A stretch of 12,459 bases of DNA from JAXGPP01 sp964436865. GTDB taxonomy: Bacteria; Planctomycetota; Planctomycetia; Pirellulales; Thermoguttaceae. The DNA lies in NCBI GenBank assembly GCA_964436865.1, contig CAYTFK010000212.1, forward strand, positions 1 through 12,459, written 5' to 3'. Positions 1-9,500 of this stretch are shown here, one piece after another. A program made the translations under genes and the position numbers. The notes beneath the pieces are model-generated. The model was not told where the DNA came from and ran no database searches. It saw nothing but the letters and a program-made list of their open reading frames with translations. Position 1 is the first letter of the stretch. The number at the start of each line of letters is the position of its first letter.

Positions 1-501
1 GTAATACACCGTGAGCGCGGTAGCCGTCACATCCCGCCGCAGGCGGAAGTAACCGGCCGTCCCGCCCTCCGCGGCGTTCTGCCAGGAGTCGATGCGGACC
101 GTCGGCGCCTGATCGTTGTCGGTGATGGTGAGCGTGGCGCTGGAAGGCGAGCCGAGCAAATAGGCGGCCGGACCGCAGCCACATCCGCAACTGCATCCGC
201 TCTGCAAGATAATACGGACGGTCTCGTTTCCCTCGACCAATGTGTCGTCGAAGCCGCCGGTCGGAGCCACCGGGATATCGACCGTCGTCTGGCCGTCGCT
301 GAAGGTCACCTCGCCGAAGGGATCGTACTCGCTTGTGCCCGGCAGGTAGGCGAAATCGGTCCCGTTCTGGGCGGTGGAATTATACTCGTCGAAGCAGTAC
401 GACACGGCCAGTGATCCTGCGCTCGAATCACGGCTGAGGCGAAAATAGCTTGAGCCGACTCCTTCCTGGGCGTTTGGCCAACTGCTGATCCAGACCGTGG
501 G
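1..501 (-). other. Calx-beta domain plus start of a second one
   Basis: Residues about 3123-3250 of the giant CDS carry the Calx-beta signature: an opening VWISSWPNAQEG, an FRLSRD strand, an NGTDF turn, a GEVTFSDGQTTVDIPV strand, DDTLVEGNETVRIIL, and a closing SSATLTITDND. A second copy begins at once (VRIDSWQNAAEGGTAGYFRLRRD) and is cut by the window edge. The domain normally binds calcium through acidic loops. Between the VRIIL strand and the final strand lies an unusual CSCGCGC run at residues 3225-3231. Confidence 0.85.
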
Positions 502-3500
502 ATCGGCGATGTCCTCGGGCGACAGATTGCCCGGGCCGAGCAGGAACGTGCTGCTGGCCGTGACGGGAGCGGTGCTTGACCGCCGGTCGACCGCAGACGC
601 GTAGCGGTACACGGTTCTCGCGGTTCGATCGACGGTCCACAAGTCGTCCGAGGAGCCGGTCGGATCGTTGGTGATCCCCGCGGCGTTTCCATTGGCGACG
701 TCGAGTTGCCAGCTTCCCAGCAGGACGCCGGTGGTGTCGTAGACAAACACCTTGTCGGCCCCGTCGTCGCTGATCCAGATCGTCATGCCATCGGTGGTGA
801 TTCCGGTCGGCGAAGCGTTCTCCGCGGCGAGTGCGAAGCTCGACGTTGCCGCCTGCGTGCCGGAAGTCCGAGCGGCGCCGCCGCTGTAGAAGAATACGCA
901 CCCCTGGGCCGATGCGTCGACAATCCACAAATCGTCGCCGTCGGTCGCCAGCCCCTCGGGCTGCGTGAGCCACTGGGCCTGCCACGAGCCGCGGATTGAT
1001 CCGTCGCGGTTGTAAACGAACACGTTGCCGCCTGATCCACCCTCGATGACCCACAGTCGATCGCCGGCCGCATTGCTCGCCGCTCCCCGAGGATTGCCGT
1101 TTCCCGCGGCGAGAGCGGCCCGGTCGATGGGATTGCCGTTGTCCTGGTAGCGGAAACTCGTGCCGGCGACGCTGTCGACCACGTAGAACTTGACCGCGCT
1201 GACGACAATGGTCACGGTAATGACGTTCGAATCGGCCTGGCCGTCGTTGGCCTGGTACGTGAAGCTGTCAAGGCCGACAAATCCGTTGCGGGGCTCGTAG
1301 GAGAACGAGCCGTCGCCTCCCCAAGCGGTGATGGCACCTTCCGTGGGAGAGTTGACTACGATGGCCGTAAGCGTGTCGCCCTCGGAGTCCGTGTCGTTGG
1401 CCAGCAGGCCTGGCGCAGCCACGGTCAGCATGTTGTCCGCCGAGACCGTGAAGTTGTCGGCCACGGCGATGGGAGCATCATTGATCGCCTCGACGGTGAT
1501 TCGGACCGTGGCAACATTGCTCAAGGTCTGGCCGTCTGAGTTCCGGTAGGTGAACTGCGCGGCGCCGTGCCAGTCGGATTGGGGCGTGAAGGTGAACGAG
1601 CCATCGGTGTTGAGAATGAGCGTACCGTGTGCCGGATCGGGACCAGTCAGGAGGATTGCCTGAAGCTCGTCCCGGTCCAGGTTGGTGTCGTTACTGAGGA
1701 CTCCGTTGGGACCGACGGCGAGCATCCGGTCCTCGCCGATGCTGTAATAGTCGTCGTTGGCGATTGACGGATCGTCAACGCCCACCACCACGATCGTCAC
1801 CAAGGTTGGGGCGGAGAGCAGCGCACGGTCACTGGCCTGGTACGTGAAGGAGTCAACACCGAAGAAGTTCGTGTTGGGCCTGTAGGTGAACGAGCCATCC
1901 TCATTGAGCACGAGATTGCCATCGGCGGGGCCGTGAGTGAGGAGGGCGGCGAGCGCCGCCCCTTCAACGTCGAAGTCTCCGATCAGCACGCCCTCTGCCG
2001 CGGCGACGGTGAGGACCCCGTCTTCATTCACCGAGTAGCTGTCCTCGTCGGGCCGCGGCGCATCGTTCACCGGCTCGATCACAAACTGGACAGTTGCAGG
2101 AGACGAGTACGCCTGGCCGTCGAATGCGGTGTAGGTGAAGCTGTCCGTGCCATAGAAATCCTCGGCCGGTTCATAAGTGAATGGGCCGTCGGCGGCCCAG
2201 GTGAGCATTCCGCCGCCGGAATAGTGCACCTCGGCAACGGTGATCGTCGGACTGTCCACGTCCGTATCGTCGGCCAACACCCCCGGTGCAGCGATTGTCA
2301 GCGGTATGTCTTCCACGAGCGTGTAACTGTTGCCCGCAGCCACGGGCGGATCATTGACCGGCTCGACGGTGATCGCCACCGTTCGCACGCTGCCCAGCGC
2401 GATGCCGTCGAACGGCTGATAGGTGAAGCTGTCCGTGCCGTGGAAGTTGTCTTCCGGCTCGTAGGTGAATGAGCCATCGGCGGCCCATTCGAGCACCCCA
2501 TTGCCACCGTAGTTCACCCAGCCGACCGAGATCGTCGGACTGTCAACGTCTGTGTCGTTGGCCAGCAGGCCGAGAGCGGCCGAAACCATGAGCGTGCCGT
2601 CCTCGTCCACCTGGTACGCATCGTCCACGCCTGCCGGCGGATCGTTGACCGGATCGACGGTGATCGAGACGGTGGCGGTGTTGCTCAGATTCCCGTCGGC
2701 GTCGCTTGCCCGGTAGGTGAAACTCGTCGTACCGTAGAAGTCCAGCGCCGGTGCGAAGGTGAACGAACCATCGGCACTGGACGTCAGCACCCCGTGTTCG
2801 ACTGGCGGACCGGCGATGATTTCCACGGTCAAGAGTGCGGCTTGTCCCGGATCGGCATCCGTGTCGTTGGCCAGCACTCCCGGCGCAGCGATCGCCAGCG
2901 GCGTGTCCTCCGCCACGCTGTAGCTGTCGCTGGCCGCCACCGGCGCGTCGGGTACCGGCGAAACATGGATCGTCACGGTGACCACGTTGCAGGTTGCGAC
3001 CCCGTCCGTAGCCTGATAGGTGAAACTGTCGGTGCCGAACCAATTGGCATCGGGCACATAGACGAAGGAGCCGTCGGCCGCGAGATCAGCGGCAAGCGTG
3101 CCGTGGCTGGGTGGACTGACGCGCTCGGCCGCAAGCAGCGACGTTTCTCCCGGGTCGGGATCGTAGTCGTTGGCCAGCACGCCGACTGCGGGGATGACCA
3201 GCGGCGTATCCTCGTCGGTCGTGTAGGTGTCAGGAATCGCGGTGGGAGCGTGAGTTACGTGGATCGTCACGGTGGCCTCGCCGCTCAGCGCTTCGCCGTC
3301 GGTCGCCCGGTAGGTAAAGCTCTCCACGCCGACGAATCCCGCCTGCGGCGTGTAGGTGAACGAGCCGTCGGCCGCCCAGGCGAGCGTTCCAAGGCCGGAA
3401 TAGTCCACCTCGGCAATCGTGATCGCCGGACTGTCGATATCGTCGTCGTTTTCGAGGACGCCCGGCGCCGCTATGGTCAGCGAGCTCATGACGCCGGCCA

Positions 3501-6500
3501 GGAAGACATAGCACTCGCCAGTGACCACCGGAGGATCATCAACCGGATTGACCGTGATCGTTACCGTGGCGGGCGCGACGCTGGTGGTCTCGTCGTCGGC
3601 GGCGTAATAGGTAAAGCTGTCGATTCCGAACCAGTCTTTGTCGGGTGTGTAGGTGAACGAGCCGTTGGAGTTCGTTACAAGCGTGCCGTGCGCCGGAGTG
3701 CTCCACTGCACCGCCCGAAGTGTGTCTTCGGGATCGTCATCATCGTCGTTGGCCAGCACACCAGGACCGGAGATGATCAGAAGCTGGTCTTCGTCGACCG
3801 CGTAACTGTCGGCGGCGGCCACAGGCGCATGATTGTTGGAGTTTACGTTGATATAGACCGTGGCCGTGTTGCTCAGAATTCCGTCGGGGTCGCGTGCCCG
3901 GTAGCTGAAGCTATCAGTGCCGAACCAGTCTCCGTCGGGCGTGTATGTGAAAGAGCCGTCGGAGTTGGGGTCGAGCGTCCCGTGTGCCGGATCGGTGACT
4001 GTCTCCGCGTCTACAGTCAAGAGCGTCGTTTGTCCGGGATCGGCGTCGGTGTCGTTAACCAGCACGCCCCGCGCCGGCACAACCAGAGTCGTATCCTCGG
4101 CGATGCTGTAGCTGTCGCTGTTGGCTACAGGGGCATCCGGTACCGGGAGCACGATGATCGTGATTGTCCTCTCGGCCCCGTAACCGCCGGCATTATCGTA
4201 CGGCCGGTAGAGGAAACTTGTCGTGCCGTTCCAATTGCTCGCGGGCACGAACGTGAATGCGCCCGTGTAGCTGAAAGCGGTTACCACGCCGTGAAATGAG
4301 TCTGGGCTACTGCGTTTCTGTGCGCGGAGCGTCGGTCCATCGGTGGGATCGTCGTTGGCCAGAACACCAGGGGCGGTCACGACCAAGGGGACGTCTTCGT
4401 ACGTCGTGTACGTGTCGGCGTACCCGATGGGCGGATCATTGACCGACGTGACGGTGATCGAGACCGTTGCGACATTGCTCAGATTGCCGTCAGGGTCGCG
4501 TGCCCGGTAGGTGAAGCTGTCAGGACCGTAGTAGTTGGGGGATGGCCGATAGGTGAAAGAACCGTCGACGCCAAGCGGAGGATCAAGCGCCCCATGGGTC
4601 GGACCGCTGACGATCTCCGCGGTCAAGATCGCCGTTTGTCCGGGATCGGCGTCGGTATCGTTAACCAGCACACCCCGTGCCGGCACAGCCAGGACCGAAT
4701 CCTCAGCGATGCTGTAGCTGTTATTTCCGGCCACCGGCGGATCGGGAACCGATGCGACGGTAATTGTCACCGTCGCTGTGTCCGACTCGTTGAACTCGTC
4801 TTTGATGCGGTAGGTGAAGCTGTCGGTGCCGAACCAATTAGGCTGCGGGCTATAGCTGAACGAACCGTCGCCGTTCGGCGTGAGCGTGCCATGAGCCGGT
4901 TGCCCCCACTCAACGATTTGCGGCACCTCACCGGGATCGACATCGTTGGCCAGCACGCCGGGGGCGGAGACAACCAGCGGCGTGTCCTCCAAGGAGGTGT
5001 AGGCATCGTTCGCAGCATCCGGAGCGTGGTTGACGGTGATTGCCACCGTCGCCGGGTCGCTTTCGAGGCCCCCGTCGGATGCCTTGTAGGTGACGTTGAC
5101 GACGCCGCTGAATCCCGGCGGCGGCTCGTAGACGAACGAGCCGTCGTCGTCGGGATCGAGCGTCCCATAGGTCGGCGTGCTCCAATCCACCGCCTGTAAC
5201 ATGTCGCCGAGATCGACATCGCTGTCATTGGCTAATACGCCAGGAGCCGCAACGACGAACTGCCCCGAAGGATCGACCAGGAAGTAGTAGTTGTCCGACG
5301 CAGCTTCCGGCCGATCCGGGACCGAGTTCACCGTGATCATCACCGTGGTCGGGTTTCCCGCCGTCATGCCATCGAACGGACGGTAGGAAAAGGAATCCGG
5401 CCCATGATAATTGGCGTTCGGCATGTAGGTAAACGAGCCGTCGGAGTTGAAGGCGAGCGTCCCATGTCCTGGTGTGCTCCAATCCACCGCCTGTAACGTG
5501 TCGCCCGGATCGACATCCTCGTCGTTGGCCAGCACACCAGCGGCCGAGACCACGAGCGCCCCATCCTCGTCCACCTGGTAGGCATCGTTTATGCCCAGCG
5601 GCGCATGATCGACGGTAATCGTCACCGTGACCGAATTGCCGGGCGCCGTCCCGTCAGAAACGTGGTAAGAGAACGACTCGGCGCCGCCGAATCCTGCAGG
5701 CGGGGCATAGACAAACGAGCCGTCCGAGTTGAGCGTCACGGCGTTGGACGGCGTGTTCTGGTCGAGTTGAGCCGTCAATGGATCGCCATCGATGTCGATA
5801 TCGTTGACCAGGACGCCCGGAGCCGTGATGGAAATCAGGCCCGCCGCGTCGACGATGTACAGATAGCCGTCAGCGTGAGCCACGGGCGGATCATTGACCG
5901 GCTCGACGGTGATCGCCACCGTTCGCACGCTGCCCAGCGCGATGCCGTCGAACGGCTGATAGGTGAAGCTGTCCGTGCCGTGGAAGTTGTCTTCCGGCTC
6001 GTAGGTGAATGAGCCATCGGCGGCCCATTCGAGCACCCCATTGCCACCGTAGTTCACCCAGCCGACCGAGATCGTCGGACTGTCAACGTCTGTGTCGTTG
6101 GCCAGCAGGCCGAGAGCGGCCGAAACCATGAGCGTGCCGTCCTCGTCCACCTGGTACGCATCGTCCACGCCTGCCGGCGGATCGTTGACCGGATCGACGG
6201 TGATCGAGACGGTGGCGGTGTTGCTCAGATTCCCGTCGGCGTCGCTTGCCCGGTAGGTGAAACTCGTCGTACCGTAGAAGTCCAGCGCCGGTGCGAAGGT
6301 GAACGAACCATCGGCACTGGACGTCAGCACCCCGTGTTCGACTGGCGGACCGGCGATGATTTCCACGGTCAAGAGTGCGGCTTGTCCCGGATCGGCATCC
6401 GTGTCGTTGGCCAGCACTCCCGGCGCAGCGATCGCCAGCGGCGTGTCCTCCGCCACGCTGTAGCTGTCGCTGGCCGCCACCGGCGCGTCGGGTACCGGCG

Positions 6501-9500
6501 AAATATGGATCGTCACGGTAGCGATATTGCCGTCGGCTACGCCGTCATCGACCCTGTACGTGAAAGAATCCGTCCCGAAGAAATCGTCTACCGGCAAGTA
6601 GGTGAAGGACCCGTCCTCGTTCAGGTCGATGGTGCCCGTTCCCTGGTAGGCCACGAGAAACGCGTGGATCTGGTCCCCTTCGACGTCCGTGTCATTGGCC
6701 AGCACGCCCGGCGCGGATACGACGAGCGGGCTGTCTTCATCGACCTCCGGATACTGGGGACTTGGATAGCTGTCTGCGGCGGCCACTGGCGCGTCGTTGA
6801 TCGGCATGATGCTGATGGTGACTGTCGCCGGCCCGCTGTAATCAATCCCGTCGAACGCGCGGTAGGTAAAGCTGTCCAGGCCGTGGTAGTTCGCGTCCGT
6901 CACGGTGTAGACGAACGACCCATCCGCATTCGGCAACAGGGTCCCGTGCGCAGGAGCAGTGAATTCCGTTGCCGTCAGCGGATCGCTTTCAGCGTCATAG
7001 TCGTTGAGTAGCACTCCAGCACTGGCGGGGATGGTGATCGAGCCATCCTCATCGACGCTGTAGCTGTCGGGGTGGACCGCGACGTCGTTTACGGGATCCA
7101 CCACGACCGTCACTGTGGCCAGGTTACTGTCCGCCTTGCCATCGTTGGCTTGGTAGGTGAACGAATCGATCCCAAAATAGTTGGGATCGGGCGTATAGAC
7201 GAAGGAACCGTCAGGATTGACGATGGCTGTCCCATGGCTCGCAGGAGTCACTCGCCGGGCGGTTAGCGGGTCGCCCTCGACGTCGGAGTCGTTCGCCAAC
7301 AACCCCGCAGCGCCGATCGACAGTGACGAGTCCTCGGAGATCCTGTACATCGACCCTTCGTCGTCCGCGGCCACCGGCCGATCGTTGATCGGCTCGACGG
7401 TGATCCACACCGTCGCAGCGTCGGTGTGGCCGGTCGTGCCGTCGGTGATCGTGTAAGTGAAAGTGGCGGGGCCCGAGTAGTTGGGAAGCGGCGTGTACTC
7501 GAAACCTGCCGCCCCGACGGGTATTAGCGTGCCCGGGATTCCGGTGGCGTCATAACCGATAATCGTCAGGGCGTCTTCCAGGTCCGGCCCCGCGGTGTCA
7601 TTGGCGAGGACGTCGAACGTTGTCGCCTGATCCTCGCCGATCGTAAAGCGGTCGTCACGCGCCGTGGGCCGGAAATTGAACATCAAGCGAACCTGGCTCC
7701 CGGTGTCGTCGTCGTTGTTGACCAGCCGCAGTATCAGGCGGTAGCGGTCGCCGGGGGTGAGATTCGCAATGTCCAGGTCCACGCACTCCTGGCCGGTCGA
7801 TGCCCACGGACCGGTAGCCACCGGCTCCTCTTCGGTCTGGTTGAAGTAGCTGTCGCGGCCGGCTTCAATCGGCAGGGCCACCGGCTGGCCTTGCTTGTCG
7901 ACCAGTGCCACCTCGAAGGCATCGTTGATGAAGTCGCGATCGCTCGTGTCGAAAGCGGTTTCGTACGTAAAGCGGAACAGGCCGGGATCTTGGGGGATCA
8001 CGACGTCGCGTTCCAGCGACACGTAGAAGGAGTCGCCTTCGTGGAGGACAAAGGAGTCGAAAACTGGCCCCGGCTCAAACGTGGCCGAGCCTTTGCCTGC
8101 CGGTGAACCGCCGCTCTCAACGATTGTCCATCCGTCGAGGCCGTTGCTGACGAGACTGGTGATGGAAAACGATCCCGGCCCGCCGGGATCGACGATTACA
8201 CCGTTGGCCAGGCCGTCGGCGTCGCCACGGCCACCATCCACGAGATAGAGCGTGATCCGATTCCCTCGAATCACCGCACCCGTCTGGCCGTCGAAGTCAA
8301 ACCGCGACAGCCGGCCGCTTTCCGGGTCCTGCTTGAGATAGGCATCCGGCCTCGCGTCCTCGGGCAGCAGCATCTCGACGGTCGTCGCACCTCCCGGTGC
8401 GATGCCCACGACCTCGAAATCGAATAAACCATAAGGCAAGTTTACCCCCTTCACGTGCCGCGCACTTTGCCGCGACATCTTGGCGTTCTTCAGTGCATGG
8501 CCGCCAGAGACCAGCGTCACGAACTGGCGGCCCCGGGCCGAAGGGAGACTTGCCACGTTGGCCTGATGGCGATCCCGGATCCCGTCGCGATTGGCATCGC
8601 CGCCGAACGGGCCGAGTGACTCGACATCGTCGGCGATCCCGTCGCGATCGGCGTCCGCTCCGTGGTGAACGGCCATCGGCTCGGAGAGCGGGCTGGCTGC
8701 GCCCCGCACCAGCCGGGCTTGGGCCACAATCCGGCCGTCGGGTGTCAACTCGGCGTCCACAAGGGCCTTGAAGCTTGTCACTCGGGAGGCGTCCTGCACG
8801 ACCGTCGTCGAGCCCAATAGACGCTTCGGCTCGGCATGTCGTGACCGCGGCCTTTCCGTGAGCTCAAAGAATTCGATGGTGATCTCAGAGCCGGCAGGGA
8901 GGTTGGCGCGGATCGACCCGGCGATCAGAAGCTGTCCGCTCGCGGGGCCGCTTGCCCAGTGAACACTCTGCAGCTCGGGCGCCGCCAGCCGGTTCGTGTC
9001 AGGGCGGCTCTCGTTGTCGCTTGCCTTCCCACCGTTGCCCGCGTCGTCGTGACGTGACGTCTGGCCCGCATCGGGATTGCCTGAGCGAGAATCGGCGGCG
9101 TCACTGCGGGCCGTCGCCGACGAGCTGTTCGCGCCGGCCGGCGTCTCTGCAGCGCGTTGATGCTCGCCGTCTGGCGGACTCGTTCCGGCTGTTCCGCCAG
9201 ATGGCCACACTGGCAGCGGCGGCGGAGCCCGCCGGCTTGGCTCCTTGAATGCAGACGGACGAGTTGCCGACGTGCCCGCGTCGTTTCCGTCGTGAACCGC
9301 CGGCGCGGCGGAGTCCCCTCCCACCGTGTCGTGGTCGGCCGGGGCGGCGTCGGAGGGTGAGTCGGCCGAATCCGATCGTCGGCCGCTTGGGCTCTCCGTC
9401 GAGAAAGAGTGCCATAGGGCAGCCAGGACGTCTGGCGAGATCTCGCTGGCGATTGGGCGGTTGGGCCATGCGTCCTCGACCGTGCTCAAAGGCAATGTGT

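Larger units (their letters stand above)
1203..7671 (-). repeat. Tandem array of 22 cadherin-like (tandem-95 type) modules
   Basis: Twenty-two modules of about 295 bp (98 residues) follow one another without linkers inside the giant CDS. Each has an N-terminal acidic motif of the VLANDTDVDGD type, a DGSFTYTP strand, an FxGTDSFTYRxxDG strand and a closing TVTITVxPVNDAP strand. The asparagine codons of the AND motif fall near 7602, 7293, 7005, 6696, 6408, 6108, 5805, 5526, 5229, 4947, 4662, 4356, 4056, 3750, 3450, 3171, 2868, 2568, 2271 (here Asp), 1977 (here Asp), 1692 and 1398, all in the same frame. The acidic positions are what this family uses to hold calcium at module junctions. Several modules are degenerate: number 19 has ADD, number 20 has IGD and number 15 has END in place of AND. 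Confidence 0.92.

Noticed and set aside
2794..4299. A 501-codon open frame on the plus strand
   Set aside because: It lies fully antisense to the cadherin-like array. Its translation is a mirror of the repeated minus-strand codons (recurring 'VGQH' and 'IGEAV' strings), with no family pattern and no ribosome binding site.
1203..7671. Regularly spaced repeats that could suggest a CRISPR or satellite array
   Set aside because: The period of about 295 bp, the preserved reading frame and protein-level conservation show coding modules, not short palindromic repeats with unique spacers.
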